DNA of 64,000 nt, from positions 124,001 to 188,000 of the forward strand of contig JAUIKF010000005.1 in NCBI GenBank assembly GCA_030430575.1, given 5' to 3'. This DNA comes from Bacteroidia bacterium. Lineage in GTDB: Bacteria > Bacteroidota > Bacteroidia > J057. This document shows, one piece after another, positions 26,858 to 35,611 of this stretch. Both the position numbers and the translations under genes were made by a program. The number at the start of each line of letters is the position of its first letter. Position 1 is the stretch's first letter. Under the pieces are notes generated by a model. That model was not told the origin of the DNA. It did no database searches and worked only from the letters and a program-made list of their open reading frames with translations.

Positions 26858-29644
26858 TCAGCGCAAATTATCAAATTTTCGCCAAATTTTTGCCATACCG
26901 CCGATCAAGAGTACCGCTAACAGGCATAAGCTCCATTTCCAATAACTGCCTGGAAATTCGGATGTTTTCTGGGGGAGGAAAATGGGCCCTCGATCTCCAT
27001 AAAGGGTAAATCCCGCCCAGAAGAAGGGATGACTGAAATTGGGGTCTTGGCCTTCAAGGTAGGTTAATTTGGCTTGTTGGAGTGCTTCAGCCTTGGAAAG
27101 TCCAGATAGAAGATTTTGGTAAAATGTAACCATGACTTGCTGGGTGGCTCGATCGGGGACAGCCCAGAGGCTGGCAACAGTTGCTGGTACGCCCGCATAA
27201 CAAAATGCGCGATTCAAGGAAACCATGCCGCGTCCCTCATCTTGAAGGCCTTTGCCCGTGTTGCAAGCACTGAGTACAGCGAGGTCGGCCTGGAGGTTGA
27301 CCCCATAGAGTTCTTCGATGTACATCTTCTCGGTAGGAGGCGTAGCTGAAAAAAGCAAATAGCTCAACTCAGGTTGCTGGTTGTCAATGGCAGCATGCAT
27401 GGCGAGGTGAAGCACTTGTGCTTTGGGCGCTTCTCGGATAAAGGTAGCCTTTGTGGCATCTGCCCCTTGGAACATCCTTCCCCCCAGCATCTCTGCCAGG
27501 GTTTTAGCTTCTGCTCGGGCGCCTACCAGCGGCACATCCAAGCTACGTAGGACGAGCCCTGGGGGAATGGGCTTTTCCGCATAAGTAGGTGAAAAAGCGA
27601 GAAATGGCGTATGATCGGGGCGATTTTGGGGTGCTAGGGCGCTTTTTGCCCCATTTACAAATACCAAATGACTGGCATAGCTCACCACATGGCTACGCAT
27701 GAGGTATTGGTCTTGATAGATCAAAGCCTCGAATGGCACATCATTGACCGGACCATCTGGAAGGATAATCAATTGGTCATAAGCACTGATGTCAAGGGGT
27801 AAAAGCACTTCACAGAGGGAGTTGCCTAGTTTGTCACAAGGTTGACGTGCTTGAAGCGCTTGGATATATTGTTGGATCTGCGAGGTGAGGGTGTCATCTT
27901 CCCCTAAATCCCATAAACGAACCTCTTCGGGAGAAATGCCAAAAAGGAAGTTTGTTGATTGGAGCCTTTTATACCTGATTACCAGGGTCTTAGGCGGGAG
28001 AGATTGTTGAAATTGAACAATGTCAAACGTGTCATTGACCAGTTGGGCATGAGCGGGGTATTGTGTGCGAATCGCCTGTAGATGCTTCCGAAGGGCATCT
28101 TCTAGCTCAAAAATAACCAATTCGGGAGACTGCTTTTCCTTCGCCAGGGCAATTTCCTTTCGCAAGGACATTTCCTTGCTTAACAGGGAATCTGGTATAT
28201 ACTGAACATTGACATGGCGGTGCTGTAAGTGTTCCTTCCAGGCCAGGCGGTTTTCGATATTTTCGATAGCATTGAGCACCTCTGATAGGGATAAAGAATG
28301 GGTGCCGTACCCTAACGCTCGCATACCCAAGATGCCGTTGACGGCTTTTTCGTAAAAGTCTCGGAGTTTTTGGTTAAAGGTATTGGTTTGGTAGCTGTGA
28401 ATAAATTGCTTCAATGCCAACTGATAATAGGATGCGCAATGCTTCCTCACCAGCGAATCTCCTGGAAAAGCAGCCAACAATTCATCTGAAATTCCAGCCA
28501 TCAAGTCTGTATGATTCAGTTCCGCGCTGGGCTGAAAATTGGAATGATCTGCAAGCAGGGGATTCTTGCCACTATGGATGAATTGGACCATCCGATCAAA
28601 GGCTTCTAAAGCAGCCTCTTTATCTCCTGAACTCATCGAAATCAGGCATTCTTGCGCAATAAAAAAAGGCATTCTGCTATCTGATGGAGAGATCGTGGCT
28701 TGCAAGGTGCGATTACCTGCCCGTGCTTTCTCGTAATGGCCAGATTTGCGATATGCTTTATTCTGGTTGTAGAGAAATTGCTGGTAATGATCGGGATACG
28801 TTTCCTTATCCAAGGCAGCAAATGCCTGCTTGAGAAGGTCATGCGCCGCTTCAAATCTGTCAGTATCGAAAGACAGCTGGTCATGATTGAGGTAAAAATC
28901 GGCAGCGTGGTTTAGGGTAACGGCATATACCAATTGCTCCTCTTCATTAAAATCCCCCTGTTGATGCATGGCCTGCATCAGCTTGAGGTGGTGATACATG
29001 CGTGTTTTATCCCCTGTCTCACTGTAGAGAAGTACGTAATTGTATTGGAACATTACCTCTTTAGAAGCCTGATTGTCAGATAGATACTCTACCTTGTCAT
29101 GATGAACCTTGAAAAGCTTTTCCGCTTTTTTGAGATACATCTCCGCTTTATCATAATAGCCAAATTCGACAGTCTGATAGGCGAGGTCAGCGTAAATGGA
29201 AAAAAGATAATCATAGTCTGGTGCTTCGAGTTGAGACAAAATGGCCTCTGCCGCTTCGACAGATCTATATGATTGGTAATAGTCTTCCAGTGAATACTCT
29301 GCAAAAGCTCGATCAAATAAAGCCTTGCCTTTTTCATTTAACCCTTCTGGATTGGCTGCGCATGCTGTGATAGCACTGTCATAGCCTTGAATCGCGGCCC
29401 GATAATCCCCCATTACGTGCCAGGCAGTCCCCATCTGATGTCTAAATGCTGCCAAATAATAGCTGTCGATATGGGCTGTTTGCTGTAACAAAGAGTCTCC
29501 ATACTGGCTGACTCTCAGCATCTCTGAATGCTGATCAGCCAGCATCATCTGGGTAGTCACCTTCAAGAGGCTATCCCAATTAGCCTGTGCTGTGGTAGTA
29601 CCACCCCAGCACAGGCTACAGATCAAAATTACGTATCGAAACAT
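26858..29644 (-). CDS. TPR-CHAT protein with signal peptide and C-terminal membrane anchor
   Basis: 928 residues. A signal peptide (ICSLCWGGTTTAQ) is followed by about 400 residues of tetratricopeptide-like helices, a coiled linker and a C-terminal CHAT domain (about 620-890) with the caspase-like His and Cys in LHLAMHA and LSACNTGKG. A membrane segment (SLCLLAVLLIGGMAKIW) lies near the end. CHAT proteins are caspase/separase-fold proteases. Those with TPRs may be regulated by partner binding, and some act in bacterial immunity (for example Craspase), but exported TPR-CHAT proteins in Bacteroidota have no firm role. The protease would face the periplasm, with a short cytoplasmic tail. Confidence 0.88.
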   Translation of the reverse strand: MFRYVILICSLCWGGTTTAQANWDSLLKVTTQMMLADQHSEMLRVSQYGDSLLQQTAHIDSYYLAAFRHQMGTAWHVMGDYRAAIQGYDSAITACAANPEGLNEKGKALFDRAFAEYSLEDYYQSYRSVEAAEAILSQLEAPDYDYLFSIYADLAYQTVEFGYYDKAEMYLKKAEKLFKVHHDKVEYLSDNQASKEVMFQYNYVLLYSETGDKTRMYHHLKLMQAMHQQGDFNEEEQLVYAVTLNHAADFYLNHDQLSFDTDRFEAAHDLLKQAFAALDKETYPDHYQQFLYNQNKAYRKSGHYEKARAGNRTLQATISPSDSRMPFFIAQECLISMSSGDKEAALEAFDRMVQFIHSGKNPLLADHSNFQPSAELNHTDLMAGISDELLAAFPGDSLVRKHCASYYQLALKQFIHSYQTNTFNQKLRDFYEKAVNGILGMRALGYGTHSLSLSEVLNAIENIENRLAWKEHLQHRHVNVQYIPDSLLSKEMSLRKEIALAKEKQSPELVIFELEDALRKHLQAIRTQYPAHAQLVNDTFDIVQFQQSLPPKTLVIRYKRLQSTNFLFGISPEEVRLWDLGEDDTLTSQIQQYIQALQARQPCDKLGNSLCEVLLPLDISAYDQLIILPDGPVNDVPFEALIYQDQYLMRSHVVSYASHLVFVNGAKSALAPQNRPDHTPFLAFSPTYAEKPIPPGLVLRSLDVPLVGARAEAKTLAEMLGGRMFQGADATKATFIREAPKAQVLHLAMHAAIDNQQPELSYLLFSATPPTEKMYIEELYGVNLQADLAVLSACNTGKGLQDEGRGMVSLNRAFCYAGVPATVASLWAVPDRATQQVMVTFYQNLLSGLSKAEALQQAKLTYLEGQDPNFSHPFFWAGFTLYGDRGPIFLPQKTSEFPGSYWKWSLCLLAVLLIGGMAKIWRKFDNLR

Positions 29645-29782
29645 AGACTCAAATAACAGCCTTCATGGCATTATTTCAACACAAATTCCATCCACTGTTA
29701 TAATAGTTTTATCATACAGGTAAAAATAGGATGATAAGTGGGTTGATGTCTATGTAAAGACGTGGGTTGTCATGGCTTGGGG

Positions 29783-30673
29783 CTAGAATAACTTCTGGAC
29801 ATCATAAGCTGAGAGCGAAATGGTGCGAGGTGTCTCGGAGAGCGCTGTCACAGCCATGCGGTAGATTTTTTCGCCTGATGCATCATAGCCTGTCATCTCC
29901 ATCACATAGCCGCGGTCTTGAGAAAGACCTGAGACATTCTCTCCGAACATTTTGGTGAAGCCGCTGAGGTACTCACTGTAGCTAAAGTCTACATCGGGGG
30001 CAAACCATGCATACATTTTCCCCTCATCATGGGTGATCAGGTATTCCTCACACCGGTAGCCATTGATCGTGCGGGTCTTACCCGTTTTCGTCATCTGAGA
30101 CGGCGAAGCGGACTCTTCTGCAGCCTGACCCATCATTTTCTTCATCCAGCCGAGTGACATCGCCTGGGCTACTTTTTTGTCTTCATCGAGCATAACTGCC
30201 GTCTCATGCTCAAAATCGTGGATGATGAGGCCACCCTTTGTGACACCCGTTTGGGTGACATCAGTGAGGAGTATGTTCTTGCCATAAGATTGCGTCATCT
30301 GATGGACACCGGCATCCTCCTCATAGTTTTCCACTTCCATCGTAGCTGTGATGTCAAATGTATAGCTGTCTCTTGTGGTGACTTTTTTGCCGCCGAGCAT
30401 TCCTTGAAGGATTTCATCGACTTGTACATCCTCATATTGCTCGTTCTCGTCTGAAGAATTCTCGCTGCTGTTCTGATTTTTATCAGGAAGAGAAAGGATG
30501 TTATCTACGGTTTTGTCTGCTTTTTCTGCAGCCTTATCTTCTATTTTTTGAGAGGTGTTTCTCGTGATTCGTTCCTTGATTCTTTGTCCCAATTTTTTGC
30601 CAAACTGGGCGTGAGATGGAAGGGTGAGGAGGAAAAGGGTGATAAATGTGAGGGTTTTAATAAATGTGTTCAT
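29783..30673 (-). CDS. DUF4412-family exported protein
   Basis: 296 residues from MNTFIKTL; an eight-codon upstream alternative exists. Signal peptide ends at SHAQ. A charged helical region (GKKLGQRIKERITRNTSQKIEDKAAEKADKT-like, about 20-50) precedes a low-complexity Asn/Ser/Glu linker and a DUF4412 domain (LLTDVTQTGV, TRTINGYRCEEYLI, MYAWFAPDVDFSY). DUF4412 proteins are widespread secreted or outer-membrane-associated proteins of unknown function in Bacteroidota. Divergent from the sigma-factor gene; the 112-bp gap between starts should hold both promoters. Confidence 0.85.
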   Translation of the reverse strand: MNTFIKTLTFITLFLLTLPSHAQFGKKLGQRIKERITRNTSQKIEDKAAEKADKTVDNILSLPDKNQNSSENSSDENEQYEDVQVDEILQGMLGGKKVTTRDSYTFDITATMEVENYEEDAGVHQMTQSYGKNILLTDVTQTGVTKGGLIIHDFEHETAVMLDEDKKVAQAMSLGWMKKMMGQAAEESASPSQMTKTGKTRTINGYRCEEYLITHDEGKMYAWFAPDVDFSYSEYLSGFTKMFGENVSGLSQDRGYVMEMTGYDASGEKIYRMAVTALSETPRTISLSAYDVQKLF

Positions 30674-30785
30674 AGCGTTATTTGTATTTAAATTCACCCC
30701 TTAGTAATTAGCCATTCAAAAGGTTAACACCCTGTCATATTTTTTTTCAAAAACAGTTAACCTTGACCCCCAAACTGATACTTAG

Positions 30786-31334
30786 ATGATAGATAGGGAT
30801 AAGGAATGGCAACGGCGATTGCGGGAAGATGATCCCAAGGCAATGGAGGAGGTGTATGTGACCTATCGCTCGGCATTTTTTAGCTATGCCAGCCGCTATG
30901 GTCTAGGCCAGGAAGATCTTCAGGATATTTATCAAGATGCGACGGTCGCGATGCATCAAAATTTTGTGGAAAAGCAGTTGGAGCTGAAGGACGCTACGAT
31001 CAAAACGTATCTTTTTGGAATAGGTAAGTATTTGATATTCAGTAGATTAAAATCAGTGGGAAAGGCCCAGGTGTTGGTAGATCAGGCGAGCGAAGAGGAG
31101 GTCGAAACGGTCGCGTGGGAGGCCCATACCCCTACAGCAGAACAACAAAAACTCAGCAAGTATTTTGGGCAATTAGGAGAGAGCTGTCAGTGGGTATTAA
31201 AAATGTTTTATTATCGTGGATTTACCTTGTCAGAGATTGTGGAAGTAAGTCATTATAAAGATGTAAATACGGTCAAAAGCCATAAGTCTCGGTGTATCAG
31301 AAGATTGACTGAATTGGTAAAAAAAGGCGCATGA
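30786..31334 (+). CDS. ECF-type RNA polymerase sigma factor
   Basis: 182 residues. Region 2 is visible as AMEEVYVTYRSAFFSYASRYGLGQEDLQDIYQDA-like sequence at about 18-52 (core-binding DxxxLQDIYQD). Region 4 follows at ESCQWVLKMFYYRGFTLSEIVEVSHYKDVNTVKSHKSRC, an HTH with the characteristic KSHKSR recognition helix. Length is right for a sigma-70 ECF protein. It overlaps the next gene by 4 bp (ATGA), so translation is probably coupled. The next gene product is a membrane TPR protein in the position usually held by an anti-sigma factor. Confidence 0.9.
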   Translation: MIDRDKEWQRRLREDDPKAMEEVYVTYRSAFFSYASRYGLGQEDLQDIYQDATVAMHQNFVEKQLELKDATIKTYLFGIGKYLIFSRLKSVGKAQVLVDQASEEEVETVAWEAHTPTAEQQKLSKYFGQLGESCQWVLKMFYYRGFTLSEIVEVSHYKDVNTVKSHKSRCIRRLTELVKKGA

Positions 31335-31948
31335 GTACGGAAGAATCAGTAGAAAAAGGGCTTAAACAAGCCATTGCTCATCACGAGCAAGCGCAACTGA
31401 AGCTACGGCTTCAGGGACTAGAAGCGCGCCGAAATAAGATTCGAAAGCTTCGAATGATAAGCGCCATTGCAGCGGGGATTGTGTTGCTCGCTGTTATCGG
31501 GGTATTGTTATTCCCTTCAAAAGATCTTGACAGCCAAGCACTGTATGCGACTCATTTTTCGCCTTATCCCAATGCCTTAGCACCAGTGACAAGAACAGCA
31601 CCTGAAGATACCTTGAATCAGGCCTTCGAAGCCTATGAAAGAGGCGCTTATGTGGAAGCAATTACAGGCTTTAAACAGATGCTTGAAAGGAAAAATGACT
31701 CAGACATTCGCTTTTATTTGGGAATGAGTCTGCAAAGCAATTCACAGCATGAGGAAGCTTTAGGCCAATACGCGCAAATTTCCCCTTCTTCTACTCGATT
31801 TCAGCCCCAGCTTCATTGGTATATGGCCTTATTGTATATCCAAAACGAACAGTTTGTGGAAGCTGCTCAGTCTCTTGAGCGCTTATTGGAAAGTGATTCT
31901 CCTTATAAACAAACAGCAGCGAAGGAGCTGTTAGAAGCTATCAATTAG
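31331..31948 (+). CDS. membrane-anchored TPR protein, putative regulator of the adjacent sigma factor
   Basis: 205 residues. A cytoplasmic N-terminal segment with a long charged helix (about 1-38) is followed by one transmembrane helix (ISAIAAGIVLLAVIGVLLF, about 42-60) and an extracytoplasmic region with TPR-like repeats (AFEAYERGAYVEAITGFKQML, LLYIQNEQFVEAAQSLERLL). The 4-bp overlap with the sigma factor and the N-in, single-helix topology match anti-sigma factors, but no zinc-binding HxxxCxxC motif is visible. Function is therefore inferred from context only. Its end overlaps the convergent next gene by 8 bp. Confidence 0.75.
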   Translation: MSTEESVEKGLKQAIAHHEQAQLKLRLQGLEARRNKIRKLRMISAIAAGIVLLAVIGVLLFPSKDLDSQALYATHFSPYPNALAPVTRTAPEDTLNQAFEAYERGAYVEAITGFKQMLERKNDSDIRFYLGMSLQSNSQHEEALGQYAQISPSSTRFQPQLHWYMALLYIQNEQFVEAAQSLERLLESDSPYKQTAAKELLEAIN

Positions 31949-32525
31949 GCCCTTTGGGGAACCAGCCGTCATCCAATTCTCGTGCAATCCCTTTTTTGCG
32001 TAGCACGGTCTCTGCAAAGACGTAAGTCACCAGTTCAATGCGGATATTGGCACCGCGATTGGGGTCGTATTTGATCTCACACACGAAATTTCGGGTCCCA
32101 ATCGGGAAATTGAATTGTTGGTTTAGCCCATACATTTTGAGCTTTTTGGCAAAAGTTTGCTCAAATTCCTTCCGGTATAGCGCATAGCTAGGATCTTGAA
32201 AAAAGACCGCATGCATCATGAGTTTGGTTTGCGCATTCCAGAAGCCATTGTGATTTTCAATGACATCCGTATCCAACACCATCACCAGCGCGATATGGTG
32301 GCGTTTGCATCCTGCTTGATTGATGATCAAGGCGCGATGCTCATCCAATCTCGCCCGTTCAGACTTGCGAGCGTTGTCCCAGCGATGATCCGTGAAAAAA
32401 GGATTGTAAACCTGTATGATAGGCTTCAACGATTCACGAACGACGCGACAGCCATTTTGCGCCTGAAGCGAAAACGTCGGTGCCAGCAATAGCAAGAGGA
32501 GAAAGTGGGCTATGAAACTTCGCAT
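31941..32525 (-). CDS. exported protein of unknown function
   Basis: 194 residues from MRSFIAHF; 21 upstream in-frame codons lie in repeat-like DNA. Signal peptide ends at SLQAQ. The mature region contains two cysteines, a HRWDNARKSERARLDEHR segment and a beta-rich C-terminal half (NFVCEIKYDPNRGANIRIELVTYV). I do not recognise a family. It overlaps the 3' end of the TPR gene by 8 bp and is followed upstream by an inverted-repeat spacer. Confidence 0.65.
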   Translation of the reverse strand: MRSFIAHFLLLLLLAPTFSLQAQNGCRVVRESLKPIIQVYNPFFTDHRWDNARKSERARLDEHRALIINQAGCKRHHIALVMVLDTDVIENHNGFWNAQTKLMMHAVFFQDPSYALYRKEFEQTFAKKLKMYGLNQQFNFPIGTRNFVCEIKYDPNRGANIRIELVTYVFAETVLRKKGIARELDDGWFPKGPN

Positions 32526-32544
32526 GCACAAAAATAGGGGAAAA

Positions 32545-32632
32545 GTTCGAAAGTTCGAGCGTTCAGGGTTTGACCATTCAGGATTCAAGCATTGGTATGC
32601 AACACTCGAACCCTGAACGCTCGAACGTTCTT
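32545..32632. repeat. TTCGAGCGTTC-type inverted repeat
   Basis: Left arm AAGTTCGAGCGTTCAGGGTT and right arm AACCCTGAACGCTCGAACGTT-like sequence (by position 32611-32631) form a long hairpin between two minus-strand genes. The same flavour occurs at 62229-62275 and 62370-62400. Confidence 0.7.
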
Positions 32633-33692
32633 ATTGTGTATTTTTCACCGCCTGGTCATAGACGCGGCGCATGCCTTCACGCAGCGAAATCTTGGGTTTC
32701 CAACCCAATTCATTGAAGACATAGTCCATATTGGCATGGCGAGCATGCACGCCTACAGGCTTATCCAGCAATTGCTTGATAGGTGGATCGTATCCTGCAA
32801 ATTCGGTGAAGAGGTCGATGATCTGGAGGAAATTCGTGATTTTCCCTGAGCCGATATTGACGGCAGAGCCGTCTTTGATGCGGTCCATCGCAAAGAACAT
32901 GCAGTCGATACAATCGTCGATATGGACAAAATCGCGTCCCTGCTTGCCAGTACCCCATACTTCGAAGGGGTTTTCCTTATTGGCAGCGCGTGCTGCGATG
33001 GCTGGGATAGGATAGCTGAGGTCTTGATCCTCTCCGTACCCTGAGAAAGGACGGATGCACGTGACGGGCAGGTCATAATTCGCTGCAGCGATGCGGGCGA
33101 GGTATTCGCCAGTAAGTTTGGACCAGCCATAGGTCATGTCGGGCTGCCCAAGGCGTCCGCCTTCAAAGTCAATGTCTGACTCGGCAAGGGCTACATAATC
33201 GCCCTCTCCCTGAAGATCTACCGGATAAGCTGCACTAGAACTAGGGAAAAGCACCCGCTCAGGCTTGTGACGCACCGCCCAGTAAAAGAATTCGGCGTCT
33301 ATGGCCAGATCGAGTGCCACCATCATGGGATCCCCGTCAATCTTGGCGCGACCGCCTACGATGGCAGCGAAGTGGAACACGTCGCTGAAGCGCGTGACAC
33401 CGAAGGTGTCTTCCAGCCATCCTTCTTCTTCCATCGCCAGCCGCAAAAACCTGCGAAAATCGCCCTTCCAGAAGACCATACGGCCATCATTGCCCCAATA
33501 TTCAATGCCCTTTTCTACTTTTTGAGGTTGGTCGGTACCAAAGAAATCGTGGACGCCGATCCACTGGCTGGGCGGAAGCCCTACGGACAAATCATCGATA
33601 ACGATGACGGTATCTTGGGTGTTTTTGTATAAATGCTTGGCCATATTACGGCCGACAAATCCGCAGCCGCCTGATACGAGATGGTATTTCAT
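32631..33692 (-). CDS. extended-SDR NAD-dependent sugar epimerase/dehydratase
   Basis: 353 residues. The Rossmann NAD motif GGCGFVG (GxxGxxG) is at residues 8-14 and the catalytic Tyr/Lys in YGWSK near residue 200, with the partner Ser/Thr in FPSSSAAYPV. Late motifs GRDFVHIDDC and NIGSGK are typical of UDP-glucose 4-epimerase and GDP-mannose-type family members. It probably modifies a nucleotide sugar for surface polysaccharide or glycoprotein synthesis. The next gene on the same strand is a polyprenyl-type glycosyltransferase, which fits. The exact substrate cannot be read from sequence. Confidence 0.88.
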   Translation of the reverse strand: MKYHLVSGGCGFVGRNMAKHLYKNTQDTVIVIDDLSVGLPPSQWIGVHDFFGTDQPQKVEKGIEYWGNDGRMVFWKGDFRRFLRLAMEEEGWLEDTFGVTRFSDVFHFAAIVGGRAKIDGDPMMVALDLAIDAEFFYWAVRHKPERVLFPSSSAAYPVDLQGEGDYVALAESDIDFEGGRLGQPDMTYGWSKLTGEYLARIAAANYDLPVTCIRPFSGYGEDQDLSYPIPAIAARAANKENPFEVWGTGKQGRDFVHIDDCIDCMFFAMDRIKDGSAVNIGSGKITNFLQIIDLFTEFAGYDPPIKQLLDKPVGVHARHANMDYVFNELGWKPKISLREGMRRVYDQAVKNTQ

Positions 33693-33728
33693 GGGAATAT
33701 ATAGTTAAAAATTTTTCTTTCATGTCTT

Positions 33729-33753
33729 GTTACTTTTTTTAGAAAAAAGTAAC
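33729..33753. terminator. symmetric A/T hairpin, possible terminator
   Basis: Arms GTTACTTTTTT and AAAAAAGTAAC with a 3-nt loop in the 192-bp spacer between two minus-strand genes. On the minus strand the T tract lies inside the stem. The rest of the spacer holds a CCTTCGGCAAGCTCAGGGC repeat. Confidence 0.5.
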
Positions 33754-33884
33754 CAAAATCCTTCGGCATGGCTCAGGACAGGAATCGAAGCGAGCCAACC
33801 AATCCCTACGCTTCTATCCGTCCCTTCGGCAAGCTCAGGGCAGGCCGCGCGCGCTCGCTTCACCCCAGCCGCACAGTTTTTTGC

Positions 33885-34832
33885 CTACATCTCCTCCCGC
33901 ACCTTATAGTCATTTCGGGTGGAAGAATTGCGGCCGATCAATTCACCCAATAAGCCAATGCTAAAGAGCATCAAGCCCATGAGCAGCGCTGTTGCGCCAA
34001 AAATCATGGCTGGGAGGCGACTGGTGATGCCGATGCCCAAAAAGACTTTTACCACGAATAAATACAACATCGTCATCCCCCCTATAAACGAAAAAAGGCC
34101 TCCCCAAAGGCCAAAGAAATGCATAGGGCGCTTGAGGTATTTTTGGGTAATGAAAATAGACATAAGATCAAGCATGCCTTTGACCCCGCGATCTAGCCCG
34201 CCAAACTTGCTTTTGCCATGCTCGCGGGCGCGGTGCTCTACGACTTTTTCCTTAATATTTTTAAACCCAGCAAATTTCGCTAATAAAGGCACATAGCGGT
34301 GCATTTCACCATATACCTCGATGCTTTTTACCACTTCTGACTTATAAGCTTTAAATCCACAGTTGAAATCGTGGAGTTTGATCCCCGAAGCCATGCGAGT
34401 TAGTGCATTAAAAAATTTGGAAGGAAATGTTTTGGAAAAGGGATCATGGCGAACCTTTTTCCACCCAGAGACCAAGTCATAGCCTTCTTCGGCGATGAGG
34501 CGATACATCTCTGAAAGTTCCTTAGGATTGTCCTGGCCATCGGCATCCATGGTGATGACCACGTTGCCTTGAGCTTTTTCAAAGCCTTTATATAAAGCAG
34601 CGGACTTGCCGTAGTTACGCTGGAAGCGAATGCCCTTTAAGGTCGGGTACTGCTTTTGGGCTTCTGAGACAATGGCCCAGGACCCATCCGTGCTTCCATC
34701 ATCGACCATGATGACTTCGTAGGTGAGATTCAGGGGCTTAAGCGCCAAGGTGATTTCTTCAATCAGAGTTGGCTTTGAATCTCTTAGGGTCTCCTCTTCA
34801 TTATATAAAGGTATGACGATAGATAAATCCAT
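33885..34832 (-). CDS. family 2 glycosyltransferase (DPM1/GtrB-like)
   Basis: 315 residues starting at MDLSIVIPLYNEEETL. The 38 additional upstream codons overlap the next gene and were rejected. GT-A fold motifs are VIPLYNEEE, VDDGSTDGSW and MDADGQDNP (DxD). The C-terminal third holds two membrane helices (FFGLWGGLFSFIGGMTMLYLF and MIFGATALLMGLMLFSIG-type). This matches polyprenyl-phosphate sugar transferases that load dolichol- or undecaprenyl-phosphate at the inner membrane. Adjacent to a sugar epimerase, suggesting a surface-glycan role. Confidence 0.9.
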   Translation of the reverse strand: MDLSIVIPLYNEEETLRDSKPTLIEEITLALKPLNLTYEVIMVDDGSTDGSWAIVSEAQKQYPTLKGIRFQRNYGKSAALYKGFEKAQGNVVITMDADGQDNPKELSEMYRLIAEEGYDLVSGWKKVRHDPFSKTFPSKFFNALTRMASGIKLHDFNCGFKAYKSEVVKSIEVYGEMHRYVPLLAKFAGFKNIKEKVVEHRAREHGKSKFGGLDRGVKGMLDLMSIFITQKYLKRPMHFFGLWGGLFSFIGGMTMLYLFVVKVFLGIGITSRLPAMIFGATALLMGLMLFSIGLLGELIGRNSSTRNDYKVREEM

Positions 34833-34909
34833 GGGCAAATTTGGGATTATGAAATCGGCTTCGAATTTAGGGGTAGACCACAAGGAAACCAAGAAATGTG
34901 TGACCCTAG

Positions 34910-35533
34910 TTACAAACGAACGGCTTTCTGATACCGTTTTCCCCAATATTCACTTCCCAATCGGTCTTCTCTGACCCCTTTACTGGTAGTGGCATGAATA
35001 AATGTCACTTCGCCTCCCTTGACGCGGGTGACGAGTCCGACATGGTTGATGCGGGTGCCGCCACGAGAAGCAAAAAAGACCAGGTCTCCGGGAGCTATCT
35101 TCTTTTTCCGAACATGGCTACCCGTTTTTGATAGGCCTGTAGAACTGCGTGGGACCTTTTTCTTAATGGCCGCATAAGAAAGGTATACCAGACCCGAACA
35201 GTCAATTCCTTGTTTATTGAGGCCTCCATACTTATATGGGGTGCCTTTGTAGGAAAGCGCTGTGCGGATGACTTTCTGAATAGCTTGGGTGCTTATGATT
35301 TCATCTTTTTGAGATGATTTAGGGGGTTTGGGCGGTTTGGGAGGCTTATAATTGGCCGTATCTAAAATAGCGATGTCTATTGTTAAATAAGGCTCTTTCC
35401 CAGAAGTGCTTGAGGAAGTAGATTTTCGCAAATAGGCATAAGGGTCTGTCGCCTTTTTTGAACTGCTGCATGCACTGAGTAAAAAAATAGCACCCAACGC
35501 TAAGCAGATGCCTAGCTTTCTGTATCGTATCAT
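34910..35533 (-). CDS. NlpC/P60 (C40) cell-wall peptidase lipoprotein
   Basis: 207 residues. Signal peptide with lipobox (FLLSACSS) followed by a Ser/Lys-rich linker with a PPKPPKPPK repeat, then the C40 domain (about 90-207). The catalytic Cys is in GIDCSGLVYLSY, His in NHVGLVTRV and the third polar residue in FIHATTSKGV. Such lipoproteins cleave gamma-D-Glu-diaminopimelate bonds in peptidoglycan stems, in the periplasm. Length is normal for Spr-type enzymes. Its start is separated by about 80 bp from the next upstream gene end. Confidence 0.92.
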   Translation of the reverse strand: MIRYRKLGICLALGAIFLLSACSSSKKATDPYAYLRKSTSSSTSGKEPYLTIDIAILDTANYKPPKPPKPPKSSQKDEIISTQAIQKVIRTALSYKGTPYKYGGLNKQGIDCSGLVYLSYAAIKKKVPRSSTGLSKTGSHVRKKKIAPGDLVFFASRGGTRINHVGLVTRVKGGEVTFIHATTSKGVREDRLGSEYWGKRYQKAVRL

Positions 35534-35611
35534 AGAGAGTTGGAGTTGTAAATGTTGTTCCCTGACCTAACGTTTATTATGGTTGCTTTCTGTTATGATT
35601 TGGGAGGAAAA

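Noticed and set aside
33765-33860. Possible short coding frame after the epimerase gene.
   Set aside because: The sequence is mostly dispersed repeat (CCTTCGGCAAGCTCAGGGC type) found elsewhere in the window.
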